The notes under the pieces were generated by a model. That model saw only the letters and a list, made by a program, of their open reading frames with translations, made no database searches and had not been told where the DNA came from. Positions 1 to 8,323 of a stretch of DNA of 64,000 bases are shown here, piece by piece. Source of the stretch: Synechocystis sp. PCC 6714. Lineage in GTDB: Bacteria; Cyanobacteriota; Cyanobacteriia; Cyanobacteriales; Microcystaceae. Both the position numbers and the translations under genes were made by a program. The stretch lies in contig NZ_CP007542.1 in NCBI RefSeq assembly GCF_000478825.2, forward strand, positions 2,108,001 through 2,172,000, in the 5' to 3' direction. Numbering within the stretch: position 1 is the stretch's first letter; every line of letters begins with the position of its first letter.

Positions 1-263
1 GGCATGAGGTGTTTGAGCAAGTTTTATTAAAACCTCTATCAAGTATCCAGGTGGTTAATAGAAGCAATCGCCCCTCTAACAATCGATTAGACCGAGTTTT
101 GGGTCAAGCTAATGCGGAAAAGGTCAGAGTTTTGTTAAACCGTAAGGGGCCCCTTTGTGATCCAGGGGGAGAATGGCCCCATAGTTGGAGTGGAACCCCA
201 ACTGAGCAAGAAGAAAATGAGTTTGGCCGTTTGGCTCAAAGGTTAGATCAGTGCCAGCAATAA
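1..263 (+). CDS. C-terminal end of an unidentified protein, cut by the window edge
   Basis: The frame is open to the first base (codons before position 9 read His-Glu), so this is the tail of a gene that starts upstream and not an 84-residue protein starting at the GTG at 9. The visible 86 or so residues are polar, with a Trp/Pro-rich patch (DPGGEWPHSW) and a Glu/Gln-rich end. No family is recognised. Its TAA stop overlaps the ATG of the next gene (TAATG at 261-265), which suggests co-transcription and translational coupling with the polysaccharide genes that follow. A sulfotransferase or glycosyltransferase C-terminus is possible from context, but no motif proves it. Confidence 0.6.
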   Translation, partial: HEVFEQVLLKPLSSIQVVNRSNRPSNNRLDRVLGQANAEKVRVLLNRKGPLCDPGGEWPHSWSGTPTEQEENEFGRLAQRLDQCQQ

Positions 264-850
264 TGTTTGATTTACTTCGAGGTATTTGGCAACTGCGGGA
301 TCCCCTGCTTGTTCGTGACTTAGGTGAAAGGCGATTTCACTTGGCGCAAATCCATGCCCTGCGGCAACAGTTTCCCCAAGCTAAGCTCAGCAGTGACATT
401 ACTTTGATCAACCATCAACCCCAACGATTAACCCTCACTGGGTCGGTTACCATCAGCGAAAATACCATCCTCGCCTTTGGTGATGACCTCAATGGCTACG
501 GTAATATCGTCATTGGCGATCGCACCTGGATTGGGCAGTACAACAATCTGCGGTCTGGGGGAGGGAACATTGTGATTGGGGAAGACTGTCTCATTAGCCA
601 ATTTTGTACCTTGGTGGCTAGCAATCACCAAAAAGCAAAGGATAAGCCGATTAAAATACAGCCATCGGATCAAACTAAGACTGGGGTTATTTTAGGCAAT
701 GATGTTTGGTTAGGGGCCGGCGTGACAATATTGCCAGGGGTTAAAATTGGCAACGGTACTGTGGTTGGGGCCAATGCGGTGGTGAACAGAGATCTGCCTG
801 ACTATGAAATTTGGGGCGGGGTACCGGCTCGAAAATTGGGGGAGAGATAA
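263..850 (+). CDS. Hexapeptide-repeat (left-handed beta-helix) O-acyltransferase
   Basis: About 195 residues. From roughly residue 65 onward there are repeated [I/V/L]-G-x4 hexads (for example IVIGDRTWIG, IVIGEDCLIS, VILGNDVWLG, VKIGNGTVVG), the left-handed beta-helix signature of acetyl- and succinyl-transferases. A His in the LVASNH segment is a plausible catalytic residue, and the protein ends in the usual GVPARKLG motif. Family knowledge: these enzymes acetylate sugars in polysaccharide clusters, using acetyl-CoA. The ATG at 263 overlaps the preceding stop and is preferred to the GTG at 251. Four bases separate it from the next glycosyltransferase, so it is probably part of the same operon. 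Its sugar substrate cannot be read from sequence. Confidence 0.87.
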   Translation: MFDLLRGIWQLRDPLLVRDLGERRFHLAQIHALRQQFPQAKLSSDITLINHQPQRLTLTGSVTISENTILAFGDDLNGYGNIVIGDRTWIGQYNNLRSGGGNIVIGEDCLISQFCTLVASNHQKAKDKPIKIQPSDQTKTGVILGNDVWLGAGVTILPGVKIGNGTVVGANAVVNRDLPDYEIWGGVPARKLGER

Positions 851-853
851 CCA

Positions 854-1888
854 ATGGCAACACTAAAAGAACAGTTGGGTTGTTGGTTAAATGAACGTTG
901 GAAAACAGAGTTGGTATTGAAAGCGCCCAGACTGGCGGAATCCCTTGGCCTGAGCTGGCTAGATTTATGCAATCGTTCTGAGCAGTTACTAATAGATCCA
1001 GTTACCGGCGGTAGAATTTGCCAGTGGCAATTTAGCTCTCAGTTAACGGCGGCTCGTTTCTTTCCAGAAGTTGGGCGCAGATTATTGCTCCATTGTCTAG
1101 ATATTTGGCCAGTTAACTTTCGCCCCATTAATGTAGCCAACGAAAGTTTCAAACCTGAGATAAGTATTATTGTAGGTGTGCGAGGAAAAAGTCGTCTCCC
1201 CCAATTTTTTGCTTGCTTAGCCTCATTAGAAGCTCAAGAGGCAATAGATATTGAAGTTATTGTTATTGAGCAGAGTTGGGAGAAAGAATTTGAAAAAATA
1301 CTACCCCAAAATATCAGATATTTTCATCAAAATATTCCTACTCCCGATATTCCTTATAATCGCTCTTGGGCATTCAATTTTGGTGTAAAACAAGCCCGTG
1401 GAAAATATGTTGTTCTCCATGACGCTGATATGCTTGCACCAAAACAATTTGCCCGATCCATTGCCGATGTTTTAGACAAAGGCATAGACGCAGTTCGCCC
1501 ACCTAGATTGATTTTTTACCTAGATCAATTTACATCTAAACATATCCAAGACAAACATCAACTGCCTGATAAATTGACCATCAGTAAAATTATTGCTAAT
1601 AACCGTACCCCTGTAGCAACAACAAAGGAAGCCTATTTGAATATCGGCGGGCATGATGAGGCTTTTTGGGGTTGGGGAGGGGAAGATGATGAATTTATGG
1701 ATAGGTTGAGAACTCTAAATATTGCCGAGGGGGGCTGGTTACCCATAATCCACCTTTGGCATCCTGTGGCCCCGAAGAAAGCTAGCGGCGATCGTAATGC
1801 CCAGTTGTGTGATACTCGGTTAAAAATGCCTGTGCAACAAAGAATTGATGAGTTGCGAGCACGGGCTTGGGGAGAAACTAAGCCATAA
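854..1888 (+). CDS. Glycosyltransferase, GT-A fold, with a GT7-like C-terminal motif
   Basis: 344 residues. An N-terminal ~95-residue extension of unknown role precedes a GT2-like domain beginning at about residue 102 (EISIIVGVRG). The metal/nucleotide-sugar DxD is HDADM at 189-193. At 272-281 the sequence reads WGWGGEDDEF, close to the Trp-Gly-Gly-Glu-Asp-Asp acceptor/catalytic motif of beta-1,4-galactosyltransferases and chondroitin-polymerase-type enzymes (the Glyco_transf_7 C-terminal domain). A galactosyl or N-acetylhexosaminyl transferase is therefore the best guess, by inference only. The ATG at 854 lies four bases after the acyltransferase stop. Confidence 0.85.
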   Translation: MATLKEQLGCWLNERWKTELVLKAPRLAESLGLSWLDLCNRSEQLLIDPVTGGRICQWQFSSQLTAARFFPEVGRRLLLHCLDIWPVNFRPINVANESFKPEISIIVGVRGKSRLPQFFACLASLEAQEAIDIEVIVIEQSWEKEFEKILPQNIRYFHQNIPTPDIPYNRSWAFNFGVKQARGKYVVLHDADMLAPKQFARSIADVLDKGIDAVRPPRLIFYLDQFTSKHIQDKHQLPDKLTISKIIANNRTPVATTKEAYLNIGGHDEAFWGWGGEDDEFMDRLRTLNIAEGGWLPIIHLWHPVAPKKASGDRNAQLCDTRLKMPVQQRIDELRARAWGETKP

Positions 1889-1927
1889 ACCATCGGTAAA
1901 CTACGCTTTTTTCAAACCATCATAATT

Positions 1928-2170
1928 ATGAATTGGAAGCTGACAACGGGTAAAGTAATTAAAGCGTGGCAAGACTACCCCGAACAACGGCAAGAAATAG
2001 CTCGGGTTCCCGCCGGTCGACCTATTTTTGTGACAGGAACCCACCGCAGTGGTACAACTTGGTTTGCTAGCATGTTAGCCGCATCGGGAATTTGGTATGT
2101 TCATGAACCATTTAGTCCCCTCAAGAAAAAGTGGGTAGAATGGTTAAGTTATCAATCCCCAAAAACATAG
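1928..2170 (+). pseudogene. Truncated sulfotransferase (N-terminal fragment)
   Basis: The 80-residue reading frame carries a clear PAPS-binding P-loop at residues 36-45 (TGTHRSGTTW) followed by the usual hydrophobic helix and a HEPF segment, so it is the start of a sulfotransferase. Family members are normally 250-350 residues. Here the frame stops at TAG 2168-2170, and no sulfotransferase-like sequence follows in any frame. Base composition turns AT-rich at about the same point, so the gene looks cut by the recombination that brought in the next block. It lacks the 3'-phosphate-binding region and most of the acceptor site and is very unlikely to be active. Confidence 0.8.
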
Positions 2171-2413
2171 CTCATCTAAACAAAATGGTTAAATCAATAA
2201 CTCCAAACTATACTTTTATTCAACAAAAAATATCAGCTATTTCTTTGGAAACAGGAACTGAGCTGATAAAAATAGCTAATAAATTACCAATCAATCCTTC
2301 CCTGTGATAACTTTGTAGGGAATATAGTGGCAGTTCTTCCATGAAATATTTGTGCTGACAACTTAAGATCTCGTTCAGCTAATCCATTAGCTATAGCTAT
2401 CAGGAGTTTTATT

Positions 2414-3139
2414 GTGATTAATCAGTTTAGAAAAATTAAAAATAAAATTTTCAGAAATCAAAATAATCCGAATGCTTTACCCTGGAAAAATCCTGCAAAT
2501 CACAAGCAAATAATAGATGATTTTCACGGTCTATACTATGATTCTTTCCGTAGTGGTAAAACTTGGGCAGATACATGGTTTTTAGGAGTTAAAACAGAGA
2601 AATGCCCGCTTGATTTATGGTTATATCAAGAATTAATTTTCAATCTTAAACCGGACTTAATTATTGAGACTGGCACTAGATTTGGGGGGTCGGCTTTATT
2701 TCTTGCAAGTATATGTGATTTAGTAAATAAAGGCTTAGTTGTAACCATTGATATAGATACTGAACCAGAGAGACCTAATCACTCAAGGATTAAATATATT
2801 TCAGGTTCGTCAACTGATCCATTGATTCTTCAAAAATTAAAATCTGATTTCAACATAGATAACCTTGAAAGTATTTTAGTCATTCTGGATTCAGACCATT
2901 CTGAATCCCATGTATTTGAAGAATTAAAGCTTTATTCACCGCTAGTAACTATAGGTTCTTATATAATTGTTGAGGATAGTAATATTAACGGAAACCCTGT
3001 CCTTCCTAACTGTGGTCCTGGGCCAATGGAGGCAATTCAGCGATTTGTCAACAATAACAAACTATTTATTATCGACTCTTTTAATGAAAAATTGCTATTG
3101 TCTTTTAGCCCATCTGGCTTTCTTAAACGAGTTCAATAA
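2414..3139 (+). CDS. CmcI-like (cephalosporin hydroxylase/rhamnosyl O-methyltransferase family) SAM methyltransferase
   Basis: 241 residues. The SAM-binding loop is ETGTRFGGSA (85-94). An acidic strand end, TIDID, follows at 111-115, then DSDHSESHV (159-167) and VEDSN (186-190), the metal-binding Asp/Glu-Asp layout of CmcI-type methyltransferases. Family members in polysaccharide and glycolipid clusters O-methylate sugars such as rhamnose. The start is GTG at 2414, with a good ribosome binding site (AGGAG, 2402-2406) eight bases or so upstream. The gene is strongly AT-rich and has no HIP1 site, unlike the genes before it, and opens the first apparently foreign block. Confidence 0.83.
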   Translation: MINQFRKIKNKIFRNQNNPNALPWKNPANHKQIIDDFHGLYYDSFRSGKTWADTWFLGVKTEKCPLDLWLYQELIFNLKPDLIIETGTRFGGSALFLASICDLVNKGLVVTIDIDTEPERPNHSRIKYISGSSTDPLILQKLKSDFNIDNLESILVILDSDHSESHVFEELKLYSPLVTIGSYIIVEDSNINGNPVLPNCGPGPMEAIQRFVNNNKLFIIDSFNEKLLLSFSPSGFLKRVQ

Positions 3140-3231
3140 TTGAACCTAGTTTTTAATATTTGAAGACCTCAACTCTCTTATTATATTTAACCTTTATTCA
3201 AATAAAAATTCGAGTAGCTTTTTTTGCACTA

Positions 3232-4230
3232 ATGAAAAAACCTAAAGTTAGCGTTGTGATTGCAAGCTATAATACTGCTCGCTTTATAGGTAGAGCTATA
3301 GAGTCAGTAATTGCAACGGAATATCCTAATCTGGATTTAATAATTGTTGATGATGGTTCTACAGATGAAAGTTTAAATGTTATCAGCAGTTATACCTCTC
3401 GTACTAAATGGATAAGACTATTAGAGCATCCTAATCGAAATAACAAAGGAATTGCAGAAACTCGTAATCTGGGAATTGATCAGGCATTAGGAGAATATAT
3501 TACTTTTTTAGATGCTGATGATACATACAGAAAAAACAGATTTGAAATAGCTATTCCAATGATGGAAAGTAATCAAGCAATTAATACAGTTTGCGAACCA
3601 TATGCTTTGGTTAGAGAAACAGTTAATTTGTTAAGTAATGACTTTTTAAATGAAAATGAATCTCAATTTTTAGTGTCAAGTATTTTCGAAAACCAATCAG
3701 ATTCACTAAAAATGATTGAGGAGATACTTAAAGGTGGAGCATTACCCCAAACCAATGCGATCACAGTCAGAAGAAATGCTTTACACAAAGCTGGAATGTT
3801 TCCAACTAATCTTAAATATTGTTTAGAGCGTCCTCTTTGGTTGAAACTTTTTTGCTTAGGTGGCTTTGTTTCGGCCGGAACGGAAGCAAACAGCAGATAT
3901 CACTTACATGACAAGTCTACCTGTGCAACGAACCAATCAACCGCTGCTTTTCGCTGGGAAGATACTATGTCTTACATTAATGTCTACTCCTGGCTAAAGA
4001 AAAATAATTTAGACCCTCAATTTCAAGATATTCTTAAACATAAAATAATTAATAAATATTTTCACTATACGACCTATGCTAGAGGAGTAAAGCATAAAAT
4101 GAACAATATCTTGTTTCCTCCTATGCAAATGGTAGTTTCAAATCCTGAACTTTTGTTTTTACCTAAATTCTGGAAATCCTCATTCAATATGCTCTTAGGT
4201 AAATATAACCCAGACCATGTAAGTCTTTAG
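3232..4230 (+). CDS. Family 2 glycosyltransferase
   Basis: About 332 residues from the ATG at 3232. A TTG at 3160 would add 24 residues, but the family's conserved first strand (KVSVVIASYN) begins directly after this ATG. The nucleotide-binding VDDGSTD is at about 39-45 and the metal-binding DADD at 94-97, both intact. The C-terminal ~130 residues, rich in Lys/Phe/Tyr, are probably acceptor-binding. It belongs to the AT-rich block, with similar codon use to its neighbours. Neither start has a convincing ribosome binding site. The sugar and acceptor are unknown. Confidence 0.85.
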   Translation: MKKPKVSVVIASYNTARFIGRAIESVIATEYPNLDLIIVDDGSTDESLNVISSYTSRTKWIRLLEHPNRNNKGIAETRNLGIDQALGEYITFLDADDTYRKNRFEIAIPMMESNQAINTVCEPYALVRETVNLLSNDFLNENESQFLVSSIFENQSDSLKMIEEILKGGALPQTNAITVRRNALHKAGMFPTNLKYCLERPLWLKLFCLGGFVSAGTEANSRYHLHDKSTCATNQSTAAFRWEDTMSYINVYSWLKKNNLDPQFQDILKHKIINKYFHYTTYARGVKHKMNNILFPPMQMVVSNPELLFLPKFWKSSFNMLLGKYNPDHVSL

Positions 4231-4258
4231 AACTTTAGAAATCAAAATAGTTGCACAA

Positions 4259-5257
4259 ATGCAAAGGAAGTCAAGCGTCACGGTAATTATTCCCGTTTGT
4301 AACAATGAAAAAACAATTATCGATTCATTGCAATCTATTTTAGATACTTCATATGAAAACTTAAAAATTATTGTTTTTGATGATGGGTCTACAGATTCAA
4401 GTATTGAAAAAGTTTACGAATTCAGGAATCAGAATAAAAATTTAGAAATTAAGGTTTTCACTCATTCCAATAATCAAAACAAGGGGGTAAGCTTCACAAG
4501 AAATCAGGCTCTAAAGCACACTGATAGTACTTACGTGTCTTTCCTAGATGCTGATGATATTTACTTTTCCAATCGTTTTGATGAAGTAATTTCACTGCTG
4601 GATAATGATTTAAGTATTGATGCGGCATTTGGACTGTTTGAGAGATACCAGGAACCTTGTCCCACATTGTCTACTCCTTTCTTGAAATCCAATTATCCAA
4701 ACTCTAACTTTTTGATAAATAATTTCTCCGACTTACAAATTGGAGAGCCTGTTTCGCTTGCTAGCTTTTTTTCTGGGGGCTCTGGTATCCATATCAGTAC
4801 TATAACCTTTAGAAACAGTAGTCTACAAAAGCTGGAAGGGTTCCCTGATTTAAAATTTAGCGAAGATCATGCTCTTTTCATACGGGCTATATCTACACAA
4901 AAAATCGTGAAAGCCACCAATCAATCTGTGTCAATTTATCGAATTAATAGTCAATCATCGTGCTTTAAAGGCAAGAATACAATAGAATTTAATTACTCAA
5001 ATATTTTGGCCTATTACGACACTATAAACTGGTTGCAAAAAAAATCACCTTCTAACATAGCCATTAGGATTTTGAAAGAGAAAATACCTGGCAAGTTATT
5101 TTTTTCTTACTCGAAGCCACTTCAAACCGCTCAATCAAATCAAGCAATTATGAATATTTTTATAAATGCACTTGTTTTTAACCCTAGTTTATTTTTCAAT
5201 TTAAATTTCCATAAAATTTTACTAAAGTCTGTGATCTTTATTCTACTCAAATTTTAG
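4259..5257 (+). CDS. Family 2 glycosyltransferase
   Basis: 332 residues. The GT-A core starts at residue 6 (SVTVIIPVCNN), with FDDGSTD at 40-46 and the DxD-type motif DADD at 97-100. It resembles the preceding gene in layout, including an N-N-Q-N-K-G segment before the conserved Arg-Asn and the DADDIYFSNRFD stretch, so the two may be tandem paralogues. The end is hydrophobic and aromatic and may touch the membrane. It is AT-rich with no HIP1 site, and ends three bases before the next gene, consistent with one transcript. Specificity is unknown. Confidence 0.84.
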   Translation: MQRKSSVTVIIPVCNNEKTIIDSLQSILDTSYENLKIIVFDDGSTDSSIEKVYEFRNQNKNLEIKVFTHSNNQNKGVSFTRNQALKHTDSTYVSFLDADDIYFSNRFDEVISLLDNDLSIDAAFGLFERYQEPCPTLSTPFLKSNYPNSNFLINNFSDLQIGEPVSLASFFSGGSGIHISTITFRNSSLQKLEGFPDLKFSEDHALFIRAISTQKIVKATNQSVSIYRINSQSSCFKGKNTIEFNYSNILAYYDTINWLQKKSPSNIAIRILKEKIPGKLFFSYSKPLQTAQSNQAIMNIFINALVFNPSLFFNLNFHKILLKSVIFILLKF

Positions 5258-5260
5258 CTA

Positions 5261-6615
5261 ATGAACATCACTTCACAATTAAACTACAAATATTTATTTA
5301 CATCTTTTTCTTGTGCACTAGTCACTACTATTTTAGTCTATTTCCTAAATAAAAACTCTCTTGTTATAAGCTTTGATAGTTGGTCTTATTGGGAAGCCGC
5401 AACTTCAATAGCACAAGGGACAGGATACAAAAGTTTACTAGGAAAATCTATAGTTGCGTGGCCGCCTTTATTTTCTCTTTACTTATCTATATGGACAGGA
5501 ACAGATAAATATTTGTCTTTAGCTGAAATTAAAACTTCAATTCTTTCTCTTGCTTTTATGTGTGCCTTTGTTTGGTCTATGCTGATAAACTCAGAGTTTA
5601 AAGAGAAATTGTATATAGTCTTAGTCAGCAACATTTTTATCATATTCGCTATTCCACAACTTTATACTTCTCTACTTTCAGAAACTTTATGGTTTCCCCT
5701 TGTTGGTTGTTTGTTTTTAATTATTAGCCTTAAAAAAAATTCAAGTTTTGCTAAAGAATCAACAATTTACAATATTTCATTTTCATTTATGATTTTCTTG
5801 TGCTTGATGACAAGAAATTCTTCTGTGATTTTGGGTCCACTTTTTCTTTTTTTGTTTACCTAGATTGCAACATAAAAGTAGCTTTCCGACTATTTTTATT
5901 TCTACTTCCCTCTTATCTTGGTTGGTTTAGTTGGCGTTATTTTTCAGGACAGTCTTCAAGTCATTCTCCCACACCTAAACTTTCTCTTTTTTTCGATTCT
6001 GCTAGTAATTTATTTGTTATTTTTTTAGATTTCCTATCCCCACGATACTTTTTCTTAAATCTGCTTGGTTTTTTATTATTGTCTGCTGTATATATACTTT
6101 CTTCTTTTAATTTTACTAAACCTCCTACAATCAATACGCAATTTTTAAAATCCAAGTCTTTCAACTATTTTCAATTTTCTTTGGGTTATTTATTTTGTTC
6201 TTTCTTGCTTTCTTTTTTGATTGGAATACCAACTAATGAGCCAAGATTTTATTATCTTTCTGTTTTGACTTTGTTTATTTCCTTGGTTCATTTTACTTTA
6301 TTTAAAAATCGTCAATTAAGCACTCCAAACAAGCTCAATATAGCATCAAAACTACGCTTGATAGCAAAATACCTAATATTGATTTTAATCTTTACCTATC
6401 TCTACAGAAATCTTTTTTTCATTGATCTTTCACGATCCTATTCTCCAAATTTTTCTGACAATTTCTACTTGTCAAAAGAATATATTACAAATTTAATCTT
6501 AGAAATAAATGAAGCATCTAATCGTGGCGAGAGCATAGAGACTTTAGCACAAGACAATGGCATATCTATGAATAGGTATTTAGTCTGGAAAAAAGATTTT
6601 GAGCGTTATGAGTAG
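5261..6615 (+). pseudogene. GT-C type membrane glycosyltransferase, interrupted by an apparent -1 frameshift
   Basis: Two overlapping frames make one multi-pass membrane protein of about 450 residues. The first (5261-5863) has a TM segment, then an acidic loop SFDSWSYWEAA and a WPPLFSLYL segment, as in GT-C (ArnT/PMT-like, polyprenyl-phosphate-sugar dependent) glycosyltransferases. It stops at TAG 5861-5863. The second frame carries on the hydrophobic protein to 6615. The switch must lie near a run of seven T (5847-5853). Adding one T would join the frames, so this is a deletion, a sequencing error, or a slippage site. The gene is very AT-rich. If the frameshift is real and not rescued, the enzyme is dead. 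Confidence 0.7.
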
Positions 6616-6620
6616 CTGCT

Positions 6621-7604
6621 ATGGATTTTAAGTTTCAAAAAAACCACTTACAGTCTGGACTGGTAACTATTATTATTCCTTCTTTTAATAGAGTTAATCT
6701 TTTAAGAGATTGTTTGACTTCAGTTTTTAAGCAAATCTATAAGACCACTGAAATTATTGTTGTAGATGATGGTTCCACTGATAACACTTCAGAACAGATC
6801 AATGGAATAGAGTCAAATAGCCCGGTGCCAATTCAATATATCTACCAAGCTAATGCCGGGCAGGCGATCGCCAGGAATACCGGGTTAGCCCATGCTAGAG
6901 GAGAATTTATCCAATACCTAGATTCGGACGATTTATTAGAACCCACCAAACTGGAGTTACAGGTCAAAGCCCTCAGGAATAATCCTGATGCGGGGGTAGC
7001 CTATGGCATTACCCTGAGAAAAAACATGCTAACGGGGGAAACGAAGCCCTGGGCCAGAACAACAGAGAAGATAGACAGTATTTTTCCTGATTTTTTGCCC
7101 CAACGGGGTTGGGACACCAATGCCCCACTATGGCGGCGGAGTGTGTGTGAAGTCATTGGCCCTTGGGGGAATTTTCGTTGCATGGAAGATTGGGAACATG
7201 ACCTACGGGCTGGGATGTTAGGGGTCAAAACAGTCCATGTACCCGAAGTGGCGGTAATTGTCCGAGACCACCAAGGCGATCGGGCCAGTGGCATGGGTTC
7301 TGGGTTTACTCCCAATTTGACTAGAGACTTCTTCCGGGCCCATAAATCAATTTGGCTGAGGATGAAAGCCCAGGGACTTACGGATTGGAGTTATTTGGAA
7401 CAGTTTTCACGAAAAATGTTTTGGATTGCCCGCATGTGTGGGGAAAGGGAACTGATCCCAGAAGCCAATGAAGCTCTGACTTTTGCCACAGAGATGGTCG
7501 CTATTCACAAAACTCCCTGGGAAATGAGAACCTTTAAAGCCTTAACAAAAACCCTAGGTTGGCCCAGGGCTGTTACTTGGATGGAAGCCATCAAAAAAGG
7601 TTGA
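6621..7604 (+). CDS. Family 2 glycosyltransferase with a composition breakpoint
   Basis: 327 residues. The GT-A core starts at about residue 15 (VTIIIPSFNR), with VVDDGSTD at 47-54 and the DxD motif DSDD at 101-104. A later W-x-x-x-D-W-E-H-D-L segment is the likely catalytic acidic region. The first ~225 bases are AT-rich like the preceding genes. From about 6840 the sequence turns GC-richer, uses CCC/GGG codons and contains HIP1-like sites (GGCGATCGCC near 6862). The gene therefore looks like a recombination joint that kept a working reading frame. The sugar donor is unknown. Confidence 0.87.
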   Translation: MDFKFQKNHLQSGLVTIIIPSFNRVNLLRDCLTSVFKQIYKTTEIIVVDDGSTDNTSEQINGIESNSPVPIQYIYQANAGQAIARNTGLAHARGEFIQYLDSDDLLEPTKLELQVKALRNNPDAGVAYGITLRKNMLTGETKPWARTTEKIDSIFPDFLPQRGWDTNAPLWRRSVCEVIGPWGNFRCMEDWEHDLRAGMLGVKTVHVPEVAVIVRDHQGDRASGMGSGFTPNLTRDFFRAHKSIWLRMKAQGLTDWSYLEQFSRKMFWIARMCGERELIPEANEALTFATEMVAIHKTPWEMRTFKALTKTLGWPRAVTWMEAIKKG

Positions 7605-7679
7605 AAAAGCTTCATTCGGCGATCGCCATTGGTGTGAACTAAAATAGCCTTTATATGAGATTCAGGGGAAGCAGTAGAG

Positions 7680-8223
7680 ATGTTTGTCGAAGAGAAAACT
7701 AGCGCCAACCCACCCCAGTTGGAAAAGCTTGTTACCCTAGGGGAATTCCTGGATTGGTATCCCGACGGTTACGAAGGGCGGTTCGAATTACACCGTGGAG
7801 TAATCATTCAAATGCAACCAACTGGCACCCATGAACAGGTAGCTGGTTTTTTGGCATCAAAATTATCTGTTTATATCGAACGCTTCAACTTACCATTGCT
7901 GATTCCCTGCCAGAGCCTAGTCAAGGCAATCAACACAGATAAATCAGCCTATATCCCCGATGTTATGGTGCTGGATAATGAGGCTCTTAAACAGAAAGAA
8001 CCAATGTGGAAGCGGCGATCTACCATTACCCAAGGAGAAACCGTTAAATTGGCGATCGAGGTGGTAAGCGCCAATTGGCAAGATGATTATTTGCTCAAAT
8101 TAGGGTTACAAGTATGGCCACAAAGGAGCAATCAAGGAAACAGGGTTGTCACCCGATCTCTTTCCCGCTATTTTTCCTTACTCCTGGCAACAATTAATGA
8201 ATGATCTTTTTTATCCTGATTAA
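7680..8223 (+). pseudogene. Uma2-family (DUF820) endonuclease-like protein, damaged C-terminus
   Basis: The first ~140 residues are typical Uma2/DUF820: a GRFELHRG start, MQPTGTHEQV, an Asp in YIPDVMVLD, and the VKLAIEVVSANWQDDY strand with the PD-(D/E)xK-like Glu. The expected continuation (a tyrosine-rich helix, then a Gly-Ile-Pro-Glu-Tyr-Trp strand) is missing. The frame runs into unrelated Arg/Ser/Leu residues and stops at 8204. A different frame ending at TAA 8221-8223 gives GLSPDLFPAIF, which looks like the usual Uma2 tail. A deletion plus a frameshift near 8100 explains this. It is probably inactive. Confidence 0.62.
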
Positions 8224-8323
8224 GTAATCGAACAAAAACTTAAAAAGTTCTTTTTACAAACATTAGCAAGAACTTAATAACTATCTTGCAATATCTGAAG
8301 TTATTCTTAATTTATTAAAAATA

